Origin: Arthrobacter sp. ZGTC131
Lineage (GTDB): Bacteria > Actinomycetota > Actinomycetes > Actinomycetales > Micrococcaceae
Reading direction: 5' to 3'
Length of the DNA: 64,000 nucleotides
Assembly: GCF_002929275.1 (NCBI RefSeq)
Contig: NZ_PJIK01000001.1
Coordinates: 611,261-675,260 of the forward strand
Shown here in pieces: positions 34,228 to 43,379 of the stretch; positions within the stretch are counted from its first letter, which is position 1, and each line of letters begins with the position of its first letter. The position numbers and the translations under genes are program-made. Below the pieces are notes generated by a model that was not told where the DNA came from, ran no database searches, and saw nothing but the letters and a program-made list of their open reading frames with translations.

Positions 34228-36435
34228 TTACCACTTGCCCTTGCGGTTGAAGTCGCGCTGTCCGCCTTCGTTGCCGTGGCGGGGTTTGCGTGAGCCGTCA
34301 CCGTGACCGCCGAAGCGGGAGTCACTGGCCTGGCCGCGGGTGGCGCCGCTGTCAGCACCAACGCTGCGCTCCGAACGGTCGCTGTAGGAGCGGCCGCCGC
34401 GGTCAGCGGAGGAACGCTCGCCGTCGTTCTTGCGGAATTCCTTCTTGAACCCGCCGTTGCCCTTGAAGTTGCCGCCACGGTCTCCGCCGCCGGAGTAACC
34501 GCCGCGGTCGCCGCCACGGCTGCCCTGGTAACCGCCACGCTCACCGCCGCCGCCGGAGGGCTTGCGGCCGTTGTCCAGCTCGAGGTGGATCAGCTCGCCG
34601 CCGATCCGGGTGCGGGACAGGGCGCGCAGCTGCTCGGGGCTGAGGTCCGCCGGGAGTTCCACGAGGGAGTGGTCCGACCGGATGTCGATGCCGCCGATCT
34701 GGGCCGAGGAGATGCCGCCTTCGTTGGCAATGGCGCCCACGATGGAGCCCGGCATAACGCGCTGGCGGCGTCCGACGGCGATCCGGTAGGTGGCGTTGCC
34801 CTCGGTGAGCGTGCGGGTCGGGCCGCGTGAGCCGAAGCCGTCCTTGGCGCGCTCGCGCTTCTGGTATTCAGGAGCTGCCGGCAATTCCTTGACCAGGAGC
34901 GGCTGTCCGCCCTGTGCCATGACGGCAAGCGCGGCAGCGATCTCCGACGCCGGAACGTTGTGCTCTTCCTCGTAGGAGGAGATGAGGTCGCGGAACGGGG
35001 CAACATCTTCTGATGCGAGGGTCTCGGTGATGCGCTCGGCGAACTTGCCCAGGCGCAGCGTGTTCACGGACTCGGCCGTGGGCAGGTGCATCTGCTCCAC
35101 CGGCTGGCGGGTGGCCTTCTCGATGGAACGCAGCAGGTACTTCTCCCGCGGCGTCATGAACAGGATGGCGTCACCGGAACGGCCTGCACGGCCGGTGCGG
35201 CCGATGCGGTGGACGTAGGACTCGGTGTCGTGCGGGATGTCGTAGTTGACCACGTGGCTGATGCGCTCAACGTCAAGGCCGCGGGCCGCGACGTCGGTGG
35301 CCACGAGGATGTCGATGCGGCCTTCCTTCAGCGCGTCGACCGTGCGTTCGCGCTGCTGCTGCGGGATGTCGCCGTTGATGGCGGCAGCCTGGAAGCCGCG
35401 GGCCTTCAGCTTGTCGGCGAGGTCCTCGGTAGCCATCTTGGTGCGCACGAAGGCGATGACGCCGTCGAACTCTTCAACCTCAAGGATGCGGGTCAGGGCG
35501 TCGAGCTTGTGCGGGCCCATGACCTGCAGGTACCGCTGGCGCGTGTTGGCGCCGGTGGTGGTCTTGGACTTCACCGAGATCTCGGCCGGGTTGTTCAGGT
35601 ACTGCTTGGACATCCGGCGGATCTGGCTCGGCATGGTGGCGGAGAACAGCGCAACCTGGCGGTCAGACGGGGTCTGCTGGAAGATCTGCTCCACGTCTTC
35701 GGCGAAGCCCATGCGCAGCATCTCGTCCGCCTCGTCCAGCACCAGGTACTGGAGTTCTGACAGGTCCAGGGAACCCTTGGAGATGTGGTCGATCACGCGG
35801 CCGGGGGTACCGACAACAACCTGGGCGCCGCGGCGGAGCCCGGCGAGCTGCGGGCCGTAGGCGGAGCCGCCGTAGACGGGGAGGACGGTGAAGTCATCGA
35901 TGTGCTTGGCGTAGGAGGTGAAGGCCTCGGCAACCTGGAGCGCAAGCTCGCGGGTCGGAGCCAGGACCAGCGCCTGAGTCTTGCGGGACGGGCCGTTGAG
36001 GTCGTGGAGCTCGGCCAGGCGGGACAGTGCCGGTACTGCGAATGCTGCAGTCTTACCGGTGCCGGTCTGGGCGAGGCCCACGACGTCGCGGCCTTCGAGC
36101 AGCAGCGGGATGGTTGCTGCCTGGATGGGGGAAGGCTTTTCGTAGCCGACGTCCTGCAGGGCGGCGAGGACGCGGCCGTCGATGCCGAGATCGGCGAACT
36201 TCACGCCTTCTTCTTCGGTGTCTTCTGCGCCGCTGCTGCGGTCAGCCTTGGGGGCTTCCTCAGCCTTAGGGGCCTCGGTCTTGGGTGCTTCCTCAGCCTT
36301 AGGGGCTTCCTCTGCCTTGGGGGCTTCGGCGGGGGCGGGCTCTGCTGCGGGTGCAACGGCCTCAGTGAATTCGACGTTCGCGGTTTCGGCAGTTGCCGTT
36401 TCGGTGTCGATGGCGTCGTTGTGATTTTCGGGCAT
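34228..36435 (-). CDS. deaD: DEAD-box ATP-dependent RNA helicase (DeaD/CsdA type)
   Basis: This 735-residue helicase has an acidic, repetitive Ala/Glu/Pro-rich N-terminus of about 85 residues (repeated A-P-K-A-E-E). The DEAD core follows: Q motif, Walker A A-Q-T-G-T-G-K-T, V-L-D-E-A-D, S-A-T, H-R-I-G-R-T-G-R. A DbpA-type RNA-binding domain (about 560-640) and an R-G-G-rich tail complete it. It unwinds structured RNA in ribosome assembly and mRNA decay, often induced by cold. I start it at the ATG at 36435 behind GAGGAAAA; an ATG seven codons upstream is an alternative. Confidence 0.93.
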   Translation of the reverse strand: MPENHNDAIDTETATAETANVEFTEAVAPAAEPAPAEAPKAEEAPKAEEAPKTEAPKAEEAPKADRSSGAEDTEEEGVKFADLGIDGRVLAALQDVGYEKPSPIQAATIPLLLEGRDVVGLAQTGTGKTAAFAVPALSRLAELHDLNGPSRKTQALVLAPTRELALQVAEAFTSYAKHIDDFTVLPVYGGSAYGPQLAGLRRGAQVVVGTPGRVIDHISKGSLDLSELQYLVLDEADEMLRMGFAEDVEQIFQQTPSDRQVALFSATMPSQIRRMSKQYLNNPAEISVKSKTTTGANTRQRYLQVMGPHKLDALTRILEVEEFDGVIAFVRTKMATEDLADKLKARGFQAAAINGDIPQQQRERTVDALKEGRIDILVATDVAARGLDVERISHVVNYDIPHDTESYVHRIGRTGRAGRSGDAILFMTPREKYLLRSIEKATRQPVEQMHLPTAESVNTLRLGKFAERITETLASEDVAPFRDLISSYEEEHNVPASEIAAALAVMAQGGQPLLVKELPAAPEYQKRERAKDGFGSRGPTRTLTEGNATYRIAVGRRQRVMPGSIVGAIANEGGISSAQIGGIDIRSDHSLVELPADLSPEQLRALSRTRIGGELIHLELDNGRKPSGGGGERGGYQGSRGGDRGGYSGGGDRGGNFKGNGGFKKEFRKNDGERSSADRGGRSYSDRSERSVGADSGATRGQASDSRFGGHGDGSRKPRHGNEGGQRDFNRKGKW

Positions 36436-36975
36436 AGGGGAGTTTTCCTCATCCATAGGGGGCCAGGCGGCACAACCCGAGGTGAGCGGAGCCGCAGTAC
36501 ATGTGCCGTTTGGACGCCGGGCAAACATTGACCGGCCGGTCACGTAGAAGCCCGGCGCTTTCGCAATCCCGTGGCAGGACTTCCCGCTGCATCTCTTGGC
36601 TGCTATCCCAGCAGTCTGTACAGCGTTTTCTTTAGCCGGCTCTCCCTATGAAAATGCCCGCATCGCTTGTGCGGGCCCCAACACTTGCCAGTCCTGCCTC
36701 AAAAATTGGGCAGGAATAAGGGATTTCCGGAGTGGGGGATATTTCAAGTGTAGGGCATAGATCGGCGCCTGGGTAACCGAGAGGCCCCACGCGGCGGTGA
36801 GCTTGCGCACACAGGCTGCGGCCAGAGCGGTTTTTCCGGCTACCTTCAGCGGAATCGCCGCAGATTTGCACCGCTTTCCGGCGCCGATGGATTCAGCGCC
36901 CATGCCACTTCGCGGGCAGGGTGCACTCAGGCAGCAGAAAGTGGTGCAAAAATGCCCGAGGCTGGACGGAACGGG
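36436..36975 (-). promoter_or_regulatory. Long untranslated leader/promoter region of the DEAD-box gene
   Basis: About 540 bases separate the helicase from the MOSC gene, and no gene is apparent. Within it a seven-base-pair stem (TGCCCGCA region, 36656-36676) is followed on the minus strand by ATTTTCAT, which could act as an attenuator or terminator ahead of the helicase. Long leaders are a known feature of cold-inducible deaD/csdA mRNAs, but the transcription start is not defined here. Confidence 0.45.
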
Positions 36976-37629
36976 CTAGCTGCCCACCCGGCGGAGCATC
37001 TTCTCGAACTCGTCGTGGAACTCGGGCTGGAGGCGGATTTCGCCGTCCGCGTCGGCGTCACGGAGGGCCTCCATGGCTTCGACGTCGGGCTGGCTAAACC
37101 ACCGGCCGATTGTCACCCCGTGGCTGGGAACGAAAAGCCGGTGGATGTGGTCGCCGGCTTGGATGGAGCCGGTCCGGATCACACGGAGGTACGTGCCCAC
37201 GCGCCCTGCCTCGGTGAAGCGCTTGACCCACCGGGTCTCCCCCATGCGTCGCTGGAATGCCGAACACGGCACACGCGGTGAGGTGACCTCAACTTCGACG
37301 TCCAGGCCGATCTTCCAGCGTTCGCCGATCACCGCGCCCGTGGTCTCGATGCCGGCTACCCGCAGGTTTTCGCCGAAGATTCCGGGCGGCAGTTCGCGCT
37401 GCAGCTCGCCGATCCAGTAATCGGCGTCGGCCTGGGAATATGCATACAGCGCCTGGTCCTCGCCGCCGTGGTGGATGCGGCTGGCCTGGACGTCGCCGTG
37501 CAGGCCAAGCTTGTGCACCCTTACCGGCCCGTCCACGGGACGCTTGTCAATGGCCGTGACGCCAACGCCCCCTTCATCGGGAAGGAGCTGGTGTACCCGG
37601 CAGACGGCAAGCAGAGTGGCGGTATCCAT
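36976..37629 (-). CDS. MOSC-domain protein (YiiM-like)
   Basis: This 217-residue protein has the YiiM pattern: an opening with V-D-G-P-V-R-V-H, then H-H-G-G-E-D-Q-A-L-Y-A-Y, N-L-R-V-x-G-I and a cysteine in S-P-R-V-P-C that in MOSC proteins contacts the molybdenum cofactor. YiiM-like proteins reduce N-hydroxylated compounds such as 6-hydroxylaminopurine. The ATG is six bases after a TAGACT box (leaderless). Confidence 0.9.
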   Translation of the reverse strand: MDTATLLAVCRVHQLLPDEGGVGVTAIDKRPVDGPVRVHKLGLHGDVQASRIHHGGEDQALYAYSQADADYWIGELQRELPPGIFGENLRVAGIETTGAVIGERWKIGLDVEVEVTSPRVPCSAFQRRMGETRWVKRFTEAGRVGTYLRVIRTGSIQAGDHIHRLFVPSHGVTIGRWFSQPDVEAMEALRDADADGEIRLQPEFHDEFEKMLRRVGS

Positions 37630-37825
37630 GGCAACAGTCTAGGTTCTCGGCGGTCGCGGTGCCCGTGTCCTGCCGATAAGGGTCTTGCCGACGAGGAGTC
37701 CTGCCCATGGGGAGTCCTGCCCGCATTTTTGTTCGCCGCAGGACCATGCAGCTACTAGGCTTGCTGCAGGATTTCACTGGCCCATGAGCGCAGGCGCTCA
37801 ACAGCATGGAACAGCAAGGGGAACC

Positions 37826-38566
37826 ATGGACCCGGAGAAGGACCCGCAGAAGGACAACGGTGGGGGTGCGGGCGAGAACGCGCCCGGCACCGGGCCTGCC
37901 AAGCCGCCGCCCTGGCAGGTGCCTAAGCCGGAGCTCCATCCTGAGCTGCTGCATCCGGGCCCGCAGGACAAGGGCCCGCAAGACCCCCGGCAGCAGGACA
38001 AGGGCCCGCAGGACCCCCGCCAGCGGGCCAAAGACCAGCGGGGCAAAAACCAGCGGGGCAAAGACCAGCGGGACAAGGGCCAGCAGGACCAAGGCCAGCA
38101 GGGCCAGGACTTCCCGCAGCCGAGCCCCATCATCGATCCCTTCGCCCGCGAGCGCGAGCGCGAACTGGCCTCGGCGGCGGCGAGGAAGAAGCGGTCGCAG
38201 CGGCGCACCGTCGTCGTCGGCCTCGGTGTGACAGCTTTGCTGGCCGGCACCATCACCGCGATCGTGGCGAGCAACGAGCAGGAAGCCGACTACGCCCAGG
38301 TCTGCTTCAACGACGAGACCGGCGAGCGGGTCGAGGACACCCAGTGCAACAGCACCGCCGGCCGCGGCGGCGGCCTCTACGCGTGGTACTTCTACGCCCG
38401 CGGCGCCAGCGTCCCGGCTGTGGGGCAGAACCGGTCGGCCTATCCGACCTTCACCAAAACGGTGCCGCAGGGTGCCAAGACGTCCACGGGGTACAGCACC
38501 AAGGGCGGCACGGTTAGCAGGGGCGGCTTCGGCAGCAGCTCCAAGGGCGGGAGCACGGGGGGCTAG
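37826..38566 (+). CDS. YgiB-like (DUF1190) membrane protein with repetitive charged linker
   Basis: This 246-residue protein starts at the ATG behind AAGGGG. About 100 N-terminal residues are hydrophilic and repetitive (G-P-Q-D-P-R-Q-Q-D-K units, then R-G-K/Q-Q-D-Q units). One transmembrane helix follows (about 133-153). The extracytoplasmic part carries C-F-N-D...C-N and ends in the S-R-G-G-F-G-S-S tail typical of YgiB/DUF1190 proteins. As in E. coli ygiB-ygiC, it is followed at once by a glutathionylspermidine-synthase-like gene. The biochemical role of YgiB is unknown. Confidence 0.8.
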   Translation: MDPEKDPQKDNGGGAGENAPGTGPAKPPPWQVPKPELHPELLHPGPQDKGPQDPRQQDKGPQDPRQRAKDQRGKNQRGKDQRDKGQQDQGQQGQDFPQPSPIIDPFARERERELASAAARKKRSQRRTVVVGLGVTALLAGTITAIVASNEQEADYAQVCFNDETGERVEDTQCNSTAGRGGGLYAWYFYARGASVPAVGQNRSAYPTFTKTVPQGAKTSTGYSTKGGTVSRGGFGSSSKGGSTGG

Positions 38567-39777
38567 TGAAGCGCTTAATATCGGAGCCCCGGCCGGACTG
38601 GAAACAGAAAATCGAAGAGCAGGGACTCGTCTTCTCCACAACCACGCTGCCCGGCGGCCGGAAGATCGAGTACTGGAACGAAGCGGCCTACTACGAGTTC
38701 ACCATGGACGAGGTGGAGGCCCTCGAACAGACCGCCGAGGAAATGCACGTGATGTGCCTCGATTCGGCGAAGTTCCTGGCGACCGGCGCCATGGGGCCCA
38801 TCGGCATCGGACCGCAGGCCCTGGAGCTGGCGGCCGAATCGCTGCAGGCCGGGGACATGGACATCTACGGCCGCTTCGATTTCATCTACGACGGCCAAGG
38901 CGGCGCCGCCAAGATGCTCGAATACAACGCGGACACTCCCACCGGGCTGATTGAGGCCGCCGTGGCCCAGTGGTTCTGGCTGCAGGACGTCTTTCCGGAG
39001 AAGGACCAGTGGAACGGCATCCACGAGGCGCTGATCCGCCAGTGGAAGAAGCTGCAGTACCGCACGGGCATGAGCACGCTGCACATCGCGCACTCGGAAG
39101 CCGAGGAGTCCGGGGAGGACTGGATGACGGCGGCTTACATGCGGGACGTGGCCAGCCAGGCCGGCTGGACCACCATCGGCATCAACATGTCCGACATCGG
39201 CTGGGACCCTAACCTCAACCGCTTCGTGGACCTGGACAACTTCATGATCAGCACCATCTTCAAGCTGTACCCGTGGGAGCTGATGATGAAGGAGCCGTTC
39301 GGCCACCGGCTGCTCCAGCGCGCGCACAATCCGCGCTGGGTGGAGCCGGCGTGGAAAATGCTGCTCTCCAACAAGGCACTCCTGGCCGCGCTCTGGCACC
39401 TATACCCGAACCACCCCAACCTACTCCCGGCCTACCTCAATGAACCAGGCCCGCTGAAGGAATGGGTGGCCAAGCCCCTGCACGGCCGCGAAGGCGACAA
39501 CATCAGGATCCACGCCGAGGGCATCAGCATGGAACAGCCCGGCGGGTACGGGCGAGAAGGCTGGTGCTACCAGCAGTTCCACTCCCTCCCGGACTTCGAC
39601 GGCAACCATCCGGTCCTCGGCCTGTGGGTGGTGGACGGCGAATCGGTGGGCTGCGGGATCCGCGAATCTGACGGCCCCATCACCGATTACTTCTGCCGCT
39701 TCGTGCCGAACACCATTGACGCGCCGGCGCCCCTCAGCGTCCAGGCCCACTCCAGCAAGGCAGGTATCGCACTATGA
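38566..39777 (+). CDS. YgiC-like glutathionylspermidine synthase-family ATP-grasp ligase
   Basis: This 403-residue protein matches the preATP-grasp/ATP-grasp ligase domain of the glutathionylspermidine synthase family (R-F-D-F-I-Y-D, M-L-E-Y-N-A-D-T-P-T-G-L, C-Y-Q-Q-F). It lacks the amidase half of bifunctional Gss, like E. coli YgiC/YjfC. It should join a carboxylate to an amine with ATP, but since actinobacteria use mycothiol rather than glutathione the substrates are open. Start GTG; the stop of the YgiB-like gene overlaps it by one base, and the downstream permease overlaps by four. Confidence 0.88.
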   Translation: MKRLISEPRPDWKQKIEEQGLVFSTTTLPGGRKIEYWNEAAYYEFTMDEVEALEQTAEEMHVMCLDSAKFLATGAMGPIGIGPQALELAAESLQAGDMDIYGRFDFIYDGQGGAAKMLEYNADTPTGLIEAAVAQWFWLQDVFPEKDQWNGIHEALIRQWKKLQYRTGMSTLHIAHSEAEESGEDWMTAAYMRDVASQAGWTTIGINMSDIGWDPNLNRFVDLDNFMISTIFKLYPWELMMKEPFGHRLLQRAHNPRWVEPAWKMLLSNKALLAALWHLYPNHPNLLPAYLNEPGPLKEWVAKPLHGREGDNIRIHAEGISMEQPGGYGREGWCYQQFHSLPDFDGNHPVLGLWVVDGESVGCGIRESDGPITDYFCRFVPNTIDAPAPLSVQAHSSKAGIAL

Positions 39778-41303
39778 GCACAGGAACCACGACGGCGGGA
39801 GGCGGCGCCGGGGGCCGCTCCCGCGGCGCCGTCCCTTCCAAGGGACTGCACGCCGGGATCCTCGACCTGGGCGACTCCGTCATGCTGGGCCTGGCCTCCA
39901 CCGCTCCGGTCTACTCGCTCGCCGCGACGCTGGGGCTGATCGTCGCCGTCAACGGGAACTACACACCCCTGATCCTGCTCCTGGGCTTCATACCGGTGCT
40001 GTTCATCGCGTACGCGTTCCGCGAGCTCAACAGCGCCATGCCGGACTGCGGCACCACCTTCATCTGGGCGCGGCGCGCCTTCGGCCCCTGGGCCGGCTGG
40101 CTGGGCGGCTGGGGCGTGGCGCTGGCCGGCATCGTGGTCCTGGCCAACCTCGCGCAGGTGGCCGGGCAGTACCTGTGGCTGCTCATCGGCGACGGCTCCA
40201 TCGCGGAGAACAAGCTCGTGGTCACCGCCACGGGCGTGGTGTTCATCCTCTTCATGACGCTGGTCAATTACCGCGGGATCCGGCTGGGCGAACATGTCCA
40301 GCGCGTCCTGACCTACATCCAGTACATCTCGCTGGGCATCTTCGCCGTCGCGATCATTTTCAGGATCGCCGGCGGGGCTCCGGAGGGCCAGGCCTTCGAC
40401 TTCGAGTGGTTCAATCCCGCCGGAGCCTTTGCCGATCCCGGCGCGGTGGTGCACGGCGTCCTCCTGGCACTGTTCATCTACTGGGGATGGGACACCTGCC
40501 TGGCGGTGAACGAGGAAACCGAAAACCCGGCCACCACTCCGGGCCGCGGCGCCGTGATCTCGGCCTTCGTCCTGGTGGCCATCTACGTCTCCGTGGCCCT
40601 CCTGGTGATGATGTACGCCACGGTGGGCACGGAGGGAATCGGGCTGGGCAACAGCGAGAACCAGGCCGACGTCTTCCTGGCCATGAAGGACGTGGTGCTG
40701 GGGCCGTGGGGCTGGCTGATCATCGTCGCGGTCCTGGCCTCCGTGCTCTCCTCCACCCAGACCACCATCCTGCCCACCGCGCGAGGCACGCTGTCCATGG
40801 GCGTCCATGGCGCCCTGCCGCCGAAGTTCGGCGAAGTCCACGAGCGCAACCAGACGCCCGGTTTTTCCACGCAGGTGATGGGCGGCGCGGCGATCGCGTA
40901 CTACGTGGCCATGAGCTTCCTGAGCGAGAACCTGCTGTCCGATTCGATCAGCTCCATCAGCCTCTTCATCGCGTTCTACTACGCGCTCACCGGCTTCGCA
41001 TGCGTCTGGTACTTCCGCGGCACACTCCGCGAGTCCGCCCGCAACCTGTGGTTCCGCGGAATCCTGCCGCTGCTCGGCGCCCTGATCCTCGCCGCGGCAT
41101 TCTTTGTCTCCGCGGCGCAGATGTGGGACCCGGCCTACGGGGACACGCAGATCTTCGGCGTCGGCGGGGCCTTTGTCAGCGGCGTGGTGCTCCTGGGGCT
41201 GGGCGTGGTGCTGGCAGTAGCGTGCCGGTTCCTGCCGTCCACGCGGGATTATTTTCTTGGCAGGCAGCAGGTCCCCCGCAGTCAGGAGCGCACGGCCCCG
41301 TAG
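39774..41303 (+). CDS. APC-superfamily amino acid/amine permease
   Basis: This 509-residue transporter has about 12 helices. Its N-terminal G-L-A-S-T-A-P-V-Y-S-L-A segment resembles the unwound helix 1 of LeuT-fold APC permeases. It overlaps the YgiC-like gene by ATGA, so the three genes form one translationally coupled operon. That suggests it moves the amine or amino acid that the ligase consumes or produces. Its TAG stop is also part of a -10-like TAGGAT box for the next gene. Confidence 0.9.
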   Translation: MSTGTTTAGGGAGGRSRGAVPSKGLHAGILDLGDSVMLGLASTAPVYSLAATLGLIVAVNGNYTPLILLLGFIPVLFIAYAFRELNSAMPDCGTTFIWARRAFGPWAGWLGGWGVALAGIVVLANLAQVAGQYLWLLIGDGSIAENKLVVTATGVVFILFMTLVNYRGIRLGEHVQRVLTYIQYISLGIFAVAIIFRIAGGAPEGQAFDFEWFNPAGAFADPGAVVHGVLLALFIYWGWDTCLAVNEETENPATTPGRGAVISAFVLVAIYVSVALLVMMYATVGTEGIGLGNSENQADVFLAMKDVVLGPWGWLIIVAVLASVLSSTQTTILPTARGTLSMGVHGALPPKFGEVHERNQTPGFSTQVMGGAAIAYYVAMSFLSENLLSDSISSISLFIAFYYALTGFACVWYFRGTLRESARNLWFRGILPLLGALILAAAFFVSAAQMWDPAYGDTQIFGVGGAFVSGVVLLGLGVVLAVACRFLPSTRDYFLGRQQVPRSQERTAP

Positions 41304-41312
41304 GATGCTGCC

Positions 41313-42533
41313 ATGAGCAACGACGATGTTGACCCAGCGGCAGCCACGGCCGAGTTCGGACTCCCCGACCCCTCCGACGTCCTGGCCCTCGATTCACTGC
41401 TGACCCCGGATGAGCTGATCCTCCGGCAGCGGATCCGCGACTTCACGGACCAGCAGATCCGCCCCGACATCGCCGAGTGGTACGACCATGGTGTCTTCCC
41501 GCTGCACCTTCCCGCGCAGCTCGGCGAGCTCGGAGTGCTGGGCATGCATCTGGAGGGCTACGGCTGCCCGGGCCGTTCCGCGGTCGAATACGGGCTGGCA
41601 GCCATGGAGCTGGAGGCCGGCGATTCAGGCATCCGCACGTTCGTCTCCGTCCAGGGATCGCTGGCCATGACCGCGATCCACCGATGGGGTTCGGAGGACC
41701 AGAAGGAGGAGTGGCTCCCCCGCATGGCTGCAGGCGAGGTGATCGGCTGCTTCGCGCTCACGGAGCCGACGGCCGGCTCGGATCCGTCGTCGATGGCCAC
41801 GTTCGCCCGGCAGGACGGCACGGGCGCGGATGCCGGCTGGATCCTGAACGGGACCAAGCGCTGGATCGGGCTCGCCTCCATTGCCGACGTCATGGTGGTC
41901 TGGGCCAGGACCGACGACGGCATCCGCGGTTTCCTCGTGCCGGCCGGCACCGCCGGTGTCAGCGCCGCGCCCATCGGGCAGAAACTGTCGATGCGCGCCT
42001 CCGTCCAGTGCGACGTGACGTTCGACGGCGTCCGGCTGGGACCGGCGGCGCTGCTGCCCGGCGCGCGCGGACTGAGCGGGCCGCTCTCCTGCCTCAATGA
42101 GGCCCGGTACGGCATCGCGTGGGGAGCCATGGGCGCAGCCCGCGACTCCTACGAGGCGGCGCTGAACTATTCGGCGGAACGGCAGCAGTTCGGCCGGTCG
42201 CTGGCGGGCTACCAGCTCACGCAGGAGAAGCTGGTGAACATGCTGCTGGAGATCCAGAAGGGCACCATGCTGGCGCTGCACCTGGGCCGGCTCAAGGATG
42301 CCGGCAGGTTGCGGCCCGAACAGATCTCGCTGGCCAAGCTCAACAACGTCCGCGAGGCCATCAAGGTGGCCCGCGAGGCCCGGACCATCCTGGGCGGAAA
42401 CGGCATCACCCTGGACTTCTCGCCGCTGCGGCACGCCGCGAACCTGGAGTCGGTGCGGACTTACGAGGGGACGGACGAGGTCCATACGCTGATCCTTGGC
42501 CAGCACATCACGGGGCTGCCCGCGTTCCGGTGA
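41313..42533 (+). CDS. Acyl-CoA dehydrogenase, glutaryl-CoA dehydrogenase-like
   Basis: This 406-residue flavoenzyme has the ACAD signatures C-F-A-L-T-E-P-T-A-G-S-D-P and the substrate/FAD Q-Q-F-G-R segment. The late catalytic glutamate lies in R-T-Y-E-G-T-D-E-V-H (Glu385), the position used by glutaryl-CoA dehydrogenase. It could act in lysine/tryptophan or dicarboxylate breakdown, but no other pathway gene is adjacent. The ATG lies six bases after TAGGAT, so it may have its own leaderless promoter inside the upstream gene's stop. Confidence 0.9.
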   Translation: MSNDDVDPAAATAEFGLPDPSDVLALDSLLTPDELILRQRIRDFTDQQIRPDIAEWYDHGVFPLHLPAQLGELGVLGMHLEGYGCPGRSAVEYGLAAMELEAGDSGIRTFVSVQGSLAMTAIHRWGSEDQKEEWLPRMAAGEVIGCFALTEPTAGSDPSSMATFARQDGTGADAGWILNGTKRWIGLASIADVMVVWARTDDGIRGFLVPAGTAGVSAAPIGQKLSMRASVQCDVTFDGVRLGPAALLPGARGLSGPLSCLNEARYGIAWGAMGAARDSYEAALNYSAERQQFGRSLAGYQLTQEKLVNMLLEIQKGTMLALHLGRLKDAGRLRPEQISLAKLNNVREAIKVAREARTILGGNGITLDFSPLRHAANLESVRTYEGTDEVHTLILGQHITGLPAFR

Positions 42534-42587
42534 CCCGTCGGGCCGGGCGCCCGGCAAACGGCCGCGGAAACGGCCGCGGCCAGGCAC

Positions 42588-43379
42588 TCAGGCGGAGAAA
42601 CCGCCGTCGGCCTTGATCAGCTGGCCCGAGACCCAGCGCCCGGCTGGGGAAAGCAGGAAGGCCACAGTCCCCGCCACGTCGGCCGGCGTGCCCAGCCGGC
42701 CTCCGGGCTGGCGCCGGGTCAGCTCTTCGCGGATCTCCTGGTTCATCCAGCCGGTGTCCACCGGGCCGGGGTTCAGCACGTTGGCGGAGATCCCCAGCGG
42801 GCCAAGTTCACGGGCGGCCGCGATCAGGATCCGGTCCAGCGCACCTTTGGAGGCTCCGTAGGGAAGGTTGAACGCTGTGTGGTCGCTGGTCAGCGCCACT
42901 ATCGCGCCGCCGTCGCCCGCTGCCTGGCGCGCGAAAGCACCGATCAGCTGCCAGCTGGCGCGGGTGTTGACAGCGAAGTGGCGCTCGAAGCTTTCCAGCG
43001 TGGTGTCCAGGATGCCCGAGTCGACGGACTCCGCGTGGCTGAGCACCATGCCGTGGAGGGTGCCGGCCTGTTCCGCCACGCTCGCCATCAGCCGGTCCAC
43101 GGCCTCCGGATCCTGAAAATCCGCAGGCAGGGAGATCACCTTGGCGCCGATGGCCTCCAGCTCCGCGGTGAGCCGTCCGACGTCGTCGGACTGGGTTCCC
43201 CATGGCATTCGCGAGTCATAGTCCGGCCAGTACGTCAGGACCAGGTCCCAGCCGTCGGCCGCGAGCTGGCGGGCGATTCCGGCGCCGATGCCGGCAAGGC
43301 GGCCGGCACCGGTCAGCAGGACGGTTTTGCGCTGGGGCTCGGCCGGCTGCGGCTCCGCGCGCTGGGGTTCCAGGCTCAT
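42588..43379 (-). CDS. Short-chain dehydrogenase/reductase
   Basis: This 263-residue classical SDR has the cofactor motif T-G-A-G-R-L-A-G-I-G, the serine in A-L-T-S-D and the catalytic Y-G-A-S-K pair. It ends with P-A-G-R-W-V-S-G-Q, as in FabG-like 3-oxoacyl reductases. It overlaps the preceding GT87 gene by four bases (ATGA), so the two are coupled. The substrate is unknown. Confidence 0.9.
   Translation of the reverse strand: MSLEPQRAEPQPAEPQRKTVLLTGAGRLAGIGAGIARQLAADGWDLVLTYWPDYDSRMPWGTQSDDVGRLTAELEAIGAKVISLPADFQDPEAVDRLMASVAEQAGTLHGMVLSHAESVDSGILDTTLESFERHFAVNTRASWQLIGAFARQAAGDGGAIVALTSDHTAFNLPYGASKGALDRILIAAARELGPLGISANVLNPGPVDTGWMNQEIREELTRRQPGGRLGTPADVAGTVAFLLSPAGRWVSGQLIKADGGFSA

Noticed and set aside
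37942-38104. Short tandem repeats that might suggest a repeat array.
   Set aside because: They encode the repetitive charged linker of the YgiB-like protein, in frame and with codon-level variation; there are no spacers as in CRISPR.
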